Assembly: GCA_965661265.1 (NCBI GenBank)
Contig: CBFIDE010000001.1
Location: forward strand, 1-64,000
DNA: 64,000 nt
Direction of reading: 5' to 3'
Source: CBFIDE01 sp965661265
Lineage (GTDB): Bacteria > Bacteroidota > Bacteroidia > Flavobacteriales > Schleiferiaceae
Program-made: the position numbers and the translations under genes
The notes under the pieces: model-generated
What the model was told of the DNA's origin: nothing
What the model saw: the letters and a program-made list of their open reading frames with translations, nothing else
The model's database searches: none
Part shown: positions 9,125 to 18,429 of the stretch, one piece after another
How positions within the stretch are numbered: position 1 is the first letter of the stretch
Layout of the letters: every line of letters starts with the position of its first letter

Positions 9125-9601
9125 ATGAATAATTTTAGAATGAGTGAAAAAGAAAAATTCGGCCCACGCCCAGATTTTATAAATCCAATTGATAAAGACA
9201 AGATTACCGAAAGCCCTTCAACTTTACCCTATGCTCATACAGTTGGTGGTGCAGTAATTAAACCAACTAAAGAAGGACTTATCAGGTCCAAGTCGCTTAG
9301 CGCGATGGAGCAACAAACCGATATGCAATTAGTGCAGATCAAAGAGCAAATAGATCTATTAGCTAGGCAGGCAGAGGAGATTCAGAAAAGAAAAGAAGTT
9401 TCTGAGATTATCTACGCTTCCAAAATGAGCTTCAAACCGGAAATAAATCATGTATATCATCTCTATGAGAAGCAAGATGAAAGCTATGTCCTCTCCCTAA
9501 TATCTCCAGCCGAATGGGGTCGATCAAAAAGTTTCAAACGACATATAGCTCAGGTCAGGCTTTTAGCCGACCATACATGGAGAATTGAAAATGAAGATTA
9601 G
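9125..9601 (+). CDS. DUF2452 domain protein
   Basis: A 158-residue cytoplasmic protein recognised as DUF2452 by FINPIDKDKITESPSTLPYA near the start, a central helical QIDLLARQAEEIQKR stretch, and the conserved end ISPAEWGRS. Function unknown. It lies 3 bases after the SRPBCC gene. Its stop overlaps by 4 bases the stop of the convergent response regulator gene, so no terminator separates them. Confidence 0.85.
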   Translation: MNNFRMSEKEKFGPRPDFINPIDKDKITESPSTLPYAHTVGGAVIKPTKEGLIRSKSLSAMEQQTDMQLVQIKEQIDLLARQAEEIQKRKEVSEIIYASKMSFKPEINHVYHLYEKQDESYVLSLISPAEWGRSKSFKRHIAQVRLLADHTWRIENED

Positions 9602-10302
9602 GAGTTATCCTCTGTGCGGTCTACCAATCGGAATCCTTCACTATGGATATTGATGATCGCTATATTATTATCTTCCTTAAAGTATTTTCTAAGCTTGGCA
9701 ACATAAACGTCCATTGAGCGACCAGTAAAATAGTTGTCATCCTTCCATATTTTTTTCAAGGCCGCAGATCTGCTCAATACTTTGTTTTTGTGCTGACACA
9801 GTAATTTAAGCAATGCAGCTTCTTTAGGAGACAATTTAAAATCTTCACCATTTTTCTTTAGCCTTCTCATTTCTACATCAAATTTGAAGCTTCCAATTAA
9901 AAAGAACTTATCTTCAGTGGTGCTTTCAAAAAGACCTGTTCTGTTTAGGATAGCTTTAATTTTATATAGAAGTAGTTCTGAATCAAAAGGCTTAGTAATA
10001 TAATCATCGGCTCCAGCCTGATAGCCTTTTAGCATATCTTCTTTTAGAGACTTTGCAGTGATAAAAATAAGAGGAATACCGGCATCCAGATCTCTGATTT
10101 CAGTAGCTAGGGTAAAGCCATCCTTATTTGGCATCATTACATCAAGTAAGCATATATCCGGTTCTGTAGTCTTAAAATATTGCAATCCTTCAACGCCGTC
10201 TTGAGCAAGAGTTACATTGTAGTCATTCAATTCCAAATAATCTCTGAGTACAGATCCAAAATTCTGATCATCTTCTACTAATAATATTTGATGCTTTTTC
10301 AT
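9598..10302 (-). CDS. Response regulator, OmpR/PhoB type (RprY-like)
   Basis: A 234-residue two-component regulator. The receiver domain (4-120) has the acidic pair D11-D12, phospho-acceptor D54 (CLLDVMMP), switch T82 and the conserved lysine in ITKPF. The C-terminal winged-helix DNA-binding domain (about 130-230) has KLSPKEAALLKLLCQHKNK. The start codon overlaps the stop of the histidine kinase gene by 4 bases, so kinase and regulator are translationally coupled. It resembles the RprX/RprY pair of Bacteroides; the signal and targets are unknown. Confidence 0.94.
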   Translation of the reverse strand: MKKHQILLVEDDQNFGSVLRDYLELNDYNVTLAQDGVEGLQYFKTTEPDICLLDVMMPNKDGFTLATEIRDLDAGIPLIFITAKSLKEDMLKGYQAGADDYITKPFDSELLLYKIKAILNRTGLFESTTEDKFFLIGSFKFDVEMRRLKKNGEDFKLSPKEAALLKLLCQHKNKVLSRSAALKKIWKDDNYFTGRSMDVYVAKLRKYFKEDNNIAIINIHSEGFRLVDRTEDNS

Positions 10303-11846
10303 AATCCTTCATTAATTGGTAAATACAAACTAAAACGGCTTCCCTTAGTCTTCTCGCTCTCTACTTCTATTCTACCTTTATGATCTTCAATAATACCTTT
10401 GGTATAGCTTAAACCTAATCCATGACCTCTGCTATTATGAATGTCTCCAGAACTTGCTCTGTAGAATCTATCAAAAATATGCGTTAATTCGGCCTTGCTC
10501 ATTCCAATGCCTTTATCGGAAATACTCAATTTTAAATATCCTTCTTGAGTCTCCATATTCAGTTCTATTTCCGGTACAGCTAAAGAATACTTGATCGCAT
10601 TATCTAAAACGTTAATGATCGCGTTGCTTAGATGATTTTTATCGCCATATACATGAATACTTTTAAGCCCTATATTCTTATTCAAAACGCCATTCTTATC
10701 TTCTAAACTTAATTGAATATGGCTGATACATTCCTGGACTAAAGCGGTGAAATCAATATTTTGAAAATTATATTCTAGCTCCTTTTTATCTAGCATAGCC
10801 ATGCGTAAGACACTCTCAACTTGCCTATTCATTCTTTTATTCTCTTGCTTAATTAAGCCACTATATTTCTTTATTCTATCAACATCTCCCAATACTTTCT
10901 CATTTGTAAGTGCATCAATTGCTAGGTTAATTGTAGCGATAGGTGTTTTAAACTCATGAGTCATATTATTAATGAAATCAGTTTTAATCTCGTTAATTCT
11001 TTTTTGCTTTAAGGAATAAGAAATGGTCTTGTAGAAGGTAAATATCATTGCTAGAGTAAATAGTATGCTCATGAGAAGAGTCCACCACATATTGCCAATA
11101 ATAAAGCGAGCCTTTGAAGGAAAAGTAATCATTAACAAGCTTCTTGCGCCCATTTCGTTTGGAAACAAAACTGCTCTAAACTGCTCACTCTCTTCAGTCC
11201 ATAATTCAGTTTGCATTACGATACTGTCTTTATCGGCCACTGCGAATTGATATTGCAATTGAATTCCTTTTCTAAATAATTCAAAGCCGATCAGAGAATC
11301 CAGTACTTCTTTGCTAACCCTATTCTCGATAGACCTGTCTCTATTCATCCTCTGCTTAATAAGTTCTTGAAGAACATAATCTAATTTCTCGGCCTCCTCC
11401 TTATAGACTTCTGGATCTGATTCCAAAAATTTCTTCAGGCTATCTTCTGTAAACTTAGTATTGAATCTGTAGTCAGCTAAACCCTCCTCTATCACGAACA
11501 TAGTATCCGAGCTAACTCTCACTGATAGAGTTTTCTTAGGGTGATCAGAGGATTTTGAAGAGTCGTTTTTTAGCTTTTTAGAATTGGAATAAGAATCTAT
11601 ACTAGAAGAAAAAACAGGTTCAAAGTTAAAAGAATCAAAGAGGAACTTCATAGACTCAATAGTCTCTAACCTTGAACCAACTTGAGACATAGCATTGGCC
11701 ACATCCTTATCAAACTCTTTCTGTTTGATTTCAAAAGCATTATTTATCCAATAAGCCTGAATGCCTGAAATGCCGATTAAGCTAAAACTCATTGCCAAAA
11801 GCAACCATCTTAATCTTTTTGCTGTCTTTAATTTAGATGCCATCAT
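10299..11846 (-). CDS. Sensor histidine kinase (RprX-like)
   Basis: A 515-residue membrane sensor. Segment 14-33 and segment 250-272 are hydrophobic and enclose a periplasmic region of about 215 residues with no known sensor fold. The cytoplasmic part has the phospho-acceptor H297 (MTHEFKTPIA), an N box (NAIINVLDNAIKYS), and G boxes DKGIGMS and GHGLGLS. It heads the operon and overlaps the regulator gene. Two ATG codons stand in tandem at the start, so the first residue is uncertain by one. On the minus strand TAAATTTG (11861-11854) lies just upstream and is a possible -7 element. Confidence 0.94.
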   Translation of the reverse strand: MMASKLKTAKRLRWLLLAMSFSLIGISGIQAYWINNAFEIKQKEFDKDVANAMSQVGSRLETIESMKFLFDSFNFEPVFSSSIDSYSNSKKLKNDSSKSSDHPKKTLSVRVSSDTMFVIEEGLADYRFNTKFTEDSLKKFLESDPEVYKEEAEKLDYVLQELIKQRMNRDRSIENRVSKEVLDSLIGFELFRKGIQLQYQFAVADKDSIVMQTELWTEESEQFRAVLFPNEMGARSLLMITFPSKARFIIGNMWWTLLMSILFTLAMIFTFYKTISYSLKQKRINEIKTDFINNMTHEFKTPIATINLAIDALTNEKVLGDVDRIKKYSGLIKQENKRMNRQVESVLRMAMLDKKELEYNFQNIDFTALVQECISHIQLSLEDKNGVLNKNIGLKSIHVYGDKNHLSNAIINVLDNAIKYSLAVPEIELNMETQEGYLKLSISDKGIGMSKAELTHIFDRFYRASSGDIHNSRGHGLGLSYTKGIIEDHKGRIEVESEKTKGSRFSLYLPINEGL

Positions 11847-11963
11847 CGTTCGACAAATTTAACTTTTGAAAATAGACAAGTTGAATATTTAACGTGCTTT
11901 TAACAGCGTCCTAATATTATCTGAAAACAATCTTTAATTCTAATTTAAACTTAGCTTCAACAA

Positions 11964-12341
11964 ATGAAAAATCTAAATCAAAAAATCGCAATCACTTTTA
12001 TCGCTATCTTTTCATTATATTTTAGCATGAATGCCCATGGTATAGACAAAAAAGAACTACCAATTGAAAAGAAAATTGTTGAATTGCCCAAAATGGACAT
12101 TCATGCAATTCACACTATTCCAGATTTAGGTCCACTTTTTAGTTCAAAGTTGATAGATGTTTATCCAATTCCAAGCACGGGAGTTATTAAAGTAAGTATC
12201 AACAGCTCTGGAGTACCGATACATTTTAAAGTTTATGATGTATTGGGTCTTTTAGTTTTTCAAGAAACCATAATAACTGAAGCTACCTTAATCAGAAAAA
12301 AGTCGACTTTACTCACTTTCGTCCTGGCTTATATCTCTTAA
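11964..12341 (+). CDS. Small secreted protein with interrupted T9SS type A signal
   Basis: A 125-residue product. It has a signal peptide (1-26, ending MNAHG), about 40 residues of linker, and from about residue 66 the start of a type A T9SS C-terminal domain (IDVYPIPSTGVIKVSI, then FKVYDVLGLLVFQE). The zero frame then runs into an unrelated tail and stops at 12341. The expected end of the signal is present in the -1 frame. The passenger part is almost absent, so the protein is nearly signal alone. It could be a gene with a recent indel, a sequencing error in the A6 run, or a frameshifted gene. It ends before a strong terminator. Confidence 0.7.
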   Translation: MKNLNQKIAITFIAIFSLYFSMNAHGIDKKELPIEKKIVELPKMDIHAIHTIPDLGPLFSSKLIDVYPIPSTGVIKVSINSSGVPIHFKVYDVLGLLVFQETIITEATLIRKKSTLLTFVLAYIS

Positions 12342-12379
12342 GTGCAGGAGATGATGTGAGAAAAATTAAAATAGTCTAA
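12296..12379 (+). other. A_AAA_AAG heptamer and -1 frame end of the T9SS signal
   Basis: Bases 12296-12302 read A AAA AAG in the zero frame, the classic slippery heptamer. After a -1 slip the reading continues with GTC at 12302 as VDFTHFRPGLYLLSAG and on to a basic end KIKIV, stopping at 12379. That is the expected close of a type A T9SS domain (a PGLYLL-like strand, then a lysine-rich strand). The joined product would be 138 residues. No strong downstream stem-loop or upstream GGAGG-like stimulator was seen. Confidence 0.6.
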
Positions 12380-12402
12380 ACCTCCTTCTTACAAAGAATT
12401 AA

Positions 12403-12427
12403 AAGCCCCAATTAGGGGCTTTTTTTA
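12403..12427 (+). terminator. Rho-independent terminator
   Basis: AAGCCCC pairs with GGGGCTT around the loop AATTA, followed by a run of seven T. It closes the small T9SS-signal gene. Confidence 0.85.
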
Positions 12428-12437
12428 ATTTTAATTC

Positions 12438-12445
12438 TATGTTTG
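12438..12445 (+). promoter_or_regulatory. -7 promoter element of the GT39-MORN gene
   Basis: TATGTTTG fits TAnnTTTG, right after the terminator and 19 bases before the ATG at 12465. No clear -33 element was found. Confidence 0.45.
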
Positions 12446-12464
12446 CTGAAAGCCTTTTTATTTT

Positions 12465-14225
12465 ATGGAATCAGAAAAAAAATCAAAGTCATTGCTCTCA
12501 AGAATCGCCTATCCTCTCCTGATAGGAATTGGATTTTTATTCATTTACCAATACATATTTGATGAAAAGCTAAATCTAGGTGGCGATAATGCGGGGTATT
12601 ATGTACTTGGCAAGGCCCTGTCTGAAGGCCAAGGATATACAAATATTCATATGCCTGATAATCCTCCGCACAACCATTTCCCTCCTGGTTACCCTGCCTT
12701 TCTATCGGTTTTCATGAAGTTTACCAATAGTATCAATTTTTTAAAAATCTTAAATGGTGTGCTTCTATTATCAAGTAGTTTACTGCTTTTCTCACTGCTA
12801 AAGAAGTTTACAGAAAACACAAAAATGGCTTTTGTTGGAGCGATATTGCTCCTTTTCAATTTCCATTTATTGTCTTATAGCACAATAATGATGAGTGAGA
12901 TTCCTTATTTATTTTTCTCTCTTCTTATTATTCGCTTCTTTATTGACTCTCTCAACCAAGAAAACATTTTTAAGAATCCGCAGTTTTATTTAGTAGTTTT
13001 CATTAGTTCGTACGCCTACCACATAAGGACGGCCGGCTTAGCTCTTGTAGGAGGAATAATTCTTTACTTACTATTTAGAAAGAAATTTAAATACTTGATT
13101 GCTTATGCCTTAGGCTTTATAGCCCTAGGCTTGCCATGGTTCTTTAGAGGTCAATCAATTGGTGGAAATAAATACATCAGTCAATTATTCATGATTAATC
13201 CTTACCGACCTGAATATGGTCCAATGGCTATTGGTGATTTTTTTACTAGGTTTTATGAAAACTTTGTAAGGTATCTTTCTAAAGAAGTACCAAATGCACT
13301 TTTACCATTTATTGAAGTTGACTATAAGGCAGACGCTGAACTATCTCAAATTATTGTCGGTTTAATAATGCTAGCTATTATTATTTTCGGAATTATAAAA
13401 TTACCAAAGTATAGAGATCTAATTATCTGGTATTTAGTAGGAACATTTGGTATTCTACTTCTTTGGCCACAAGTGTGGTTTGGAATTAGATTTATTCTTC
13501 CTCTGGTGCCTTTCTTACTATTCTTATTAGTATTTGGTAGTTATAAAATCCTAGAATACTTATTTATAACAAAGCTTAAAGTAAAGTCTAGCTTAAGTCC
13601 ACTTATTATGCTTAGCGCGATTTTATTATTCATCCCTCAGCTTCAAAAGCTAAACGCTTCTGCAGCTGGCACTATGCAGCCTAAGTATCTCAATTACTTT
13701 CAACTAGCTTCATATACTGATAAAGTTTTACCCAAGGATGCTGTTGTTTGTTGCAGAAAACCTACTCTATATTACCTTTATGGAAATAGGAAAACAACAG
13801 GTTTTGCCAGTTCAGTAGATTATGGTGTTGTCTTGGAGTCCTTAGAGAAAAGAAGAGTGACACATGTTATTGTTGACCAGCTAGGTTTTGCGAGTACAGG
13901 CAGATATTTGCTTCCGGCTATTCAGGCTAATCCTGAGAAATTCAAGCTAGTTCAGAAAATACCTAATCCAGATACTTATTTATTCACCTTTGACAATTCC
14001 CTTGGTTATAATGGAGAATGGAAAGTTATAGAATCACAAGATCCAGCAAATCCTGGGACAGCAGTAAAAGAAGGTAAAGGAAGCTTTAAATACTTAGACG
14101 GAAGATTTTATGAAGGAGAATGGTCCAACAATCTTAAGAACGGAAAAGGTGTTATGACTTACCCAGATGGCAGAGTAGAAAGTGGTGAATGGATTAATGA
14201 TCAATACCAAAGTTCACAAGGATAG
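12465..14225 (+). CDS. GT39-type membrane glycosyltransferase with C-terminal MORN repeats
   Basis: A 586-residue protein. Residues 14-395 form about ten to twelve hydrophobic segments of the GT-C/PMT type, with the acidic loop after the first segment (LGGDNAGYY) where these enzymes keep their catalytic aspartate. Such enzymes move a sugar from a polyprenyl-phosphate carrier to an acceptor outside the inner membrane. From about 514 the protein ends in soluble MORN-type repeats: GKGSFKYLDGRFYEGEW, then GKGVMTYPDGRVESGEW. This fusion is unusual. The next gene is a DPM1-like GT2 that could supply the lipid-linked sugar. The acceptor is unknown. Confidence 0.85.
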   Translation: MESEKKSKSLLSRIAYPLLIGIGFLFIYQYIFDEKLNLGGDNAGYYVLGKALSEGQGYTNIHMPDNPPHNHFPPGYPAFLSVFMKFTNSINFLKILNGVLLLSSSLLLFSLLKKFTENTKMAFVGAILLLFNFHLLSYSTIMMSEIPYLFFSLLIIRFFIDSLNQENIFKNPQFYLVVFISSYAYHIRTAGLALVGGIILYLLFRKKFKYLIAYALGFIALGLPWFFRGQSIGGNKYISQLFMINPYRPEYGPMAIGDFFTRFYENFVRYLSKEVPNALLPFIEVDYKADAELSQIIVGLIMLAIIIFGIIKLPKYRDLIIWYLVGTFGILLLWPQVWFGIRFILPLVPFLLFLLVFGSYKILEYLFITKLKVKSSLSPLIMLSAILLFIPQLQKLNASAAGTMQPKYLNYFQLASYTDKVLPKDAVVCCRKPTLYYLYGNRKTTGFASSVDYGVVLESLEKRRVTHVIVDQLGFASTGRYLLPAIQANPEKFKLVQKIPNPDTYLFTFDNSLGYNGEWKVIESQDPANPGTAVKEGKGSFKYLDGRFYEGEWSNNLKNGKGVMTYPDGRVESGEWINDQYQSSQG

Positions 14226-14246
14226 CTTTTAAATGAAATCTTCGTC

Positions 14247-14254
14247 TATATTTG
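14247..14254 (+). promoter_or_regulatory. -7 promoter element of the GT2 gene
   Basis: TATATTTG matches TAnnTTTG and ends 18 bases before the ATG at 14273. It overlaps a TTG at 14252 in the same frame. A transcript starting near 14260 would not hold that TTG, which favours the ATG start. Confidence 0.5.
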
Positions 14255-14272
14255 CCCTCTTTAAATTTGCCC

Positions 14273-14992
14273 ATGAACATCACTAAGTTATCAATAGTAA
14301 TTCCTGCCTTTAATGAAGGAGCAACCATTCACCATATATTAGATAAGGTAAAGGACGTTCAATTAGAAAATGATATTCAAAAGGAACTGATAATCGTTAA
14401 TGACTTTTCTACAGACAATACTGAGGAAGCTATATTAGCTTATCAAGCAAAAAATCCTGAACTAAATATTCAATATCATAAGCATGATAAGAATAAAGGA
14501 AAAGGTGCGGCATTGCATACAGGAATTTCCAAGGCAACAGGTGAGTATACAATTATTCAAGATGCAGACCTAGAATATGACCCTGAAGAGTATAATGTTC
14601 TTCTTAAACCTGTATTAAGTGGTTTTGCTGATGTAGTTTATGGATCAAGATTTATGGGTGGCAATCCACATAGAATTCTGTTTTTCTGGCACTCTATTGG
14701 AAATAAATTTCTAACCTTCTTATCAAATATGTTTACCAATCTTAACCTGACGGATATGGAAACATGTTATAAGCTTTTCAAAACAGAATATATACAGTCT
14801 TTAAAGCTTCAAGAAAAAAGATTTGGATTTGAGCCAGAGGTTACAGCCAAAATATCTAGAATTAAGGACATTCGTATCTATGAAGTCGGTATTAGCTACT
14901 ATGGCAGAACCTTTGCTGAAGGAAAAAAGATTAATTGGAAAGATGGCTTTAGAGCAATCTATTGTATTCTAAAGTATAACTTACTTAAGTAA
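14273..14992 (+). CDS. Glycosyltransferase family 2, DPM1-like
   Basis: A 239-residue cytoplasmic GT-A enzyme. It opens SIVIPAFNEG, has VNDFSTDNT and the divalent-metal motif DADLEYDP, and the TDMETCYKLF stretch typical of dolichol-/polyprenyl-phosphate sugar synthases. These load a sugar from a nucleotide sugar onto polyprenyl phosphate. There is no membrane segment at the C-terminus. I chose ATG 14273 over an upstream TTG (14252), because the latter lies within the -7 element. It directly follows the GT39-type gene, which would use such a lipid-linked sugar. Confidence 0.9.
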   Translation: MNITKLSIVIPAFNEGATIHHILDKVKDVQLENDIQKELIIVNDFSTDNTEEAILAYQAKNPELNIQYHKHDKNKGKGAALHTGISKATGEYTIIQDADLEYDPEEYNVLLKPVLSGFADVVYGSRFMGGNPHRILFFWHSIGNKFLTFLSNMFTNLNLTDMETCYKLFKTEYIQSLKLQEKRFGFEPEVTAKISRIKDIRIYEVGISYYGRTFAEGKKINWKDGFRAIYCILKYNLLK

Positions 14993-14997
14993 GCTTA

Positions 14998-17340
14998 CTA
15001 GAAGCTATAGCTTGCGCTTACAGTAGGCATAATCGGTAATTGATCTACTCTCTTATTATCTACTCTGTCATAGTAGAATATATTATCGTAATTCAAAATA
15101 TTAGTTGCTCCTGCGCTCACCATTAATTTCTGCCTTCCTTTTAATTTTATATCCTTTTTGATACTCACATCTACCCTATGGTAAAAAGGAAGTCTTGCTG
15201 AGTTCAACCCACCATAGTAGATAGCCGATTCTCCATTTTCTCTTGTATAATCGTAATCAATACTTTTATCACCGTTTTCAGTAAATGTTTGCTGTCTATA
15301 GAATGCCTGAGTTGGAGTAAAAGGAAATCCACTACCCATATTATATCTTAGGCTAAATTCATAATTACGATCTTTTCCAAAGCTATAGTTACCCACTAAA
15401 TTTAGATTATGCCTCCTATCAAACTGTGGAGCATAATCTTGCACTTGATCATTTCTGGTTACCTTACTTAACGAATAGGCTGCCCACAAATAAAGCCTCT
15501 GCTTTTGGTATTTCAAAAGAAAATCTACTCCTTGTGCAAATCCTGATTCTTGAACAAAATCCTTTCTTAGTACTTCTGGAACGCTCAAATCATTCTCGTC
15601 GTAAAGCTTATTTCTATTGATATTAGTTATCTGGTTGAAGTCCTTTATATACCCTTCAATATTCAAACTTGTAAACTTGCCAAGTTCAAATTCAAAGCCA
15701 GCGATATAATGAACCGCTTTTTGCAAACTAGATTCCTCTCCTTCAATTCTTGCTGTTTCACTATCAGAGAATGGGCCACTTAAAAAGCCATAGAATAAGT
15801 TTACGACATCTCTGTCAGAATTTGCAGCCACTAAGTTTTGAGAATAGATTCCAGCGGATCCTTTAAACCTTAACCATTCTGTAATATTATACTTCATTCC
15901 AATTCTTGGTTCAATACTCATTTCACTATTTGAGCTGTAGTACTGAATCCTCAGACCTGGTTCAACAATAAGTCTATTGCTTTGAAGCTTATACTTAAAA
16001 AATACTCCTAATTCTGTGGTATTTTGCTCATCAGAAAGCTCTTGATCTAATTCATTAAATATGCTGTAAGTTGTTGAGTAACCCAATACCTCAACACCGT
16101 ATTTAAACTCATCATCCTCACCTATGAAATATGAAAAATCCAAACCACCATTAAAAGAGGTGATTGACGAGCTACTAGGTAATCCTCCATCTTCAATACT
16201 CAATATATCATAAGATGAATAAGAAATATCTCCTTGCATTAATACAGAAGACTGACTTGGAACTACAGTAAAATTAGCTCCTCCACCAAGGGCGTCCCAA
16301 TTGATTGAGTTGTTTCCTCCAAACTGAACACCATCGGTAAAATTGAAACCAAAAAACGAAATATTAGAACCATTGTCTCCAAATACACTTAGCTTAGAAT
16401 AGATATCTCTAAACTCAAATGGCAGACCGTCATATTCAGTTTCTACATAAGGATAGAATATTTGACTGGACTGATCTAGATAAGAAGTTCTAGCAGACAT
16501 TAAAAAAGAAGCGTTTGACAGACCATCTTCATTCTTTTTTCCGATTGGTGTTTCCAGAACAACCTTAGCCGTATATGTACTTGCACTAAGCTTGCCTGCA
16601 AAATTTCTTCTATTTCCATCTCTAGTTTTGATATCCAAAACAGAAGAGTTTCTACTTCCATATTCCGCATTAAATCCTCCAGTATGAATTTCTGCACTTT
16701 GTAATATATCGGTATCAAATACAGAGAAGAAACCAATACTATGAAATGGGTTATAAACAACCATTCCATCTAGTAATGTTAAATTTTGAATGGGTGCGCC
16801 TCCTCTAATAAAAAGCTGACCACCTTGATCTCCAGTAGTAACTACTCCTGGCATTACTTGCAATGCCTTAATGATGTCAGGGTCACCTCCTACTGAAAAT
16901 TGAGTTATTTCTTTAGGATTCAATTTTACAACTGACGTAAGTACTTTTGAATCTCTTGCTTGTCTTGCTGCACTAACTTCTACATCACTCAATACTTCAG
17001 ATGAAGCCTCTAAGAAAGCTTTTATAGAAACTATTTTATTCAACTTCACCTCTACGGTTTCTTTAAAATCACCGTATCCCACAAAGCTGATTTCTACTTC
17101 ATAAGTACCTACTGGTATGTCGTTTAATACAAAGTAACCTTCATCACTTGTTACTGTTCCCAGCTTTAAAGACTTGATAACAACATTGGTGTAAGGAACA
17201 GGCATATTATCGCTTTTGTCGTACACAAAACCTCTTACTTTTCCAACTCCTTGAGCATAAAGACCAGAACTGCTTAAAAAAAGTATCGCGAAAAGCAAAA
17301 AGGATAAAAAGCGAAATTGCTTAGAAAACTTAGTAATCAT
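14998..17340 (-). CDS. TonB-dependent receptor with carboxypeptidase-regulatory-like domain
   Basis: A 780-residue outer-membrane receptor. A signal peptide (about 1-29) is followed by a carboxypeptidase-regulatory-like domain at about 33-118 (VRGFVYDKSDNMPVPYTNV), a plug domain at about 130-245 (LFIRGGAPIQNLTLLDGMVV) and a beta-barrel of about 530 residues ending in SASYSF, a terminal aromatic residue as barrel proteins have. Length is normal and there is no sign of a break. No SusD partner lies beside it, so it is not a SusCD pair. The substrate is unknown. It ends 5 bases after the convergent GT2 gene. Confidence 0.94.
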   Translation of the reverse strand: MITKFSKQFRFLSFLLFAILFLSSSGLYAQGVGKVRGFVYDKSDNMPVPYTNVVIKSLKLGTVTSDEGYFVLNDIPVGTYEVEISFVGYGDFKETVEVKLNKIVSIKAFLEASSEVLSDVEVSAARQARDSKVLTSVVKLNPKEITQFSVGGDPDIIKALQVMPGVVTTGDQGGQLFIRGGAPIQNLTLLDGMVVYNPFHSIGFFSVFDTDILQSAEIHTGGFNAEYGSRNSSVLDIKTRDGNRRNFAGKLSASTYTAKVVLETPIGKKNEDGLSNASFLMSARTSYLDQSSQIFYPYVETEYDGLPFEFRDIYSKLSVFGDNGSNISFFGFNFTDGVQFGGNNSINWDALGGGANFTVVPSQSSVLMQGDISYSSYDILSIEDGGLPSSSSITSFNGGLDFSYFIGEDDEFKYGVEVLGYSTTYSIFNELDQELSDEQNTTELGVFFKYKLQSNRLIVEPGLRIQYYSSNSEMSIEPRIGMKYNITEWLRFKGSAGIYSQNLVAANSDRDVVNLFYGFLSGPFSDSETARIEGEESSLQKAVHYIAGFEFELGKFTSLNIEGYIKDFNQITNINRNKLYDENDLSVPEVLRKDFVQESGFAQGVDFLLKYQKQRLYLWAAYSLSKVTRNDQVQDYAPQFDRRHNLNLVGNYSFGKDRNYEFSLRYNMGSGFPFTPTQAFYRQQTFTENGDKSIDYDYTRENGESAIYYGGLNSARLPFYHRVDVSIKKDIKLKGRQKLMVSAGATNILNYDNIFYYDRVDNKRVDQLPIMPTVSASYSF

Positions 17341-17372
17341 AGTTATTTTTTGGGTCCGTAAATATGCGACAA

Positions 17373-18377
17373 TTACACATAAATCAGTTTAAACAATAGT
17401 TCTTTTAATAAATCACCGTGGGCCACACTGATATTTTCTACTCCTTTACTTTTCTTATCTACCTCTCTCAAACTATCCATAATCCTTCTCATTGAAGCTA
17501 AGGGATAATTTTTTGCGGCTATTTGATAATCTTTAATAAAATATGGATTCACTTTTAATGCTCTACCTAAACCGGCAGGAGTTTTATCCTTTGCTTCATG
17601 AACCAACATTACCTTAATAAAGAAACTATACAAAGTAGACAAGCTAAGTAGCAAAGGGTTGTCTTTAGGATTTGCCTGGAAATATTGCTGAATCTGAATG
17701 GCCTTGGCCAAATTCTTTTCGCCAACGGCTTTTGTCAATTCAAAATTATTATAATCCTTACTTATTCCTATGTTCTCTTCAATATGAACATCTCTAATCT
17801 CTTCATCCGCAGGAACAACAGCAATCAGTTTATTAATCTCATTGCTTATTCTACTCAAATTATTTCCAACATATTCAGCTAATAACACTGCTGCCTTAGG
17901 GCTAATTCTTCTTTTCTTCTCAGAAGTGTACGAACTAATCCAAGAAGCTAATTGATTGTCATATAATTTTTTACTTTCCATCACTACTCCTTTTGAAGCA
18001 ATGGCTTTATATACTTTCTTTCGCTTATCTAGACTTTTATACTTATAGGCAACGACTAAAATAGTTGTCGGGTTTGGATTCTTGACATATGCCTCTAATT
18101 GATCAATAGTTCTGACTAAATGTTGTGCTTCTTTGACAATTACAACCACCTTATCAGACATCATAGGATAGCGTTTACACTCTCCTATTATAGTTGGAAT
18201 ATCTACATCTTTACCGTAAAGAACACTTTGGTTAAAGCTCCTTTCCTCTTCTTTGAGAACGTAATGCTCTAAAATATAGGTGATTCGGTCTATAAAATAC
18301 TCTTCCTCCCCATTTAATAAATAAACAGGTTGATAGATTCCTTTCCGCAGATCAGCAAGTATTTCTTCAAATTTCAT
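17373..18377 (-). CDS. holA: DNA polymerase III subunit delta
   Basis: A 334-residue clamp-loader subunit that opens the sliding clamp in replication. It shows YLLNGEEEYFIDRI at the N-terminus (degenerate P-loop region of delta), the PMMSDKVVVIVKEAQ strand, WISSYTSEKKRRISPKAAVLL in the middle, and the family end LLLSLSTLYSFFIKVMLVHE. Length fits. It is divergent from the HsdR_N gene, with which it is paired in many Bacteroidota. The TonB receptor gene lies downstream after 32 bases. Confidence 0.94.
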   Translation of the reverse strand: MKFEEILADLRKGIYQPVYLLNGEEEYFIDRITYILEHYVLKEEERSFNQSVLYGKDVDIPTIIGECKRYPMMSDKVVVIVKEAQHLVRTIDQLEAYVKNPNPTTILVVAYKYKSLDKRKKVYKAIASKGVVMESKKLYDNQLASWISSYTSEKKRRISPKAAVLLAEYVGNNLSRISNEINKLIAVVPADEEIRDVHIEENIGISKDYNNFELTKAVGEKNLAKAIQIQQYFQANPKDNPLLLSLSTLYSFFIKVMLVHEAKDKTPAGLGRALKVNPYFIKDYQIAAKNYPLASMRRIMDSLREVDKKSKGVENISVAHGDLLKELLFKLIYV

Positions 18378-18417
18378 ATGCTTTACAAAACAATAAAAAA
18401 AAGCTGGTTTAAGCGGT

Positions 18418-18425
18418 TATATTTG
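18418..18425 (+). promoter_or_regulatory. -7 promoter element next to the HsdR_N start
   Basis: TATATTTG fits TAnnTTTG and ends only four bases before the ATG at 18430. If it is used, the transcript would begin at or next to the start codon, giving a leaderless or near-leaderless mRNA. Confidence 0.4.
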
Positions 18426-18429
18426 CGCA

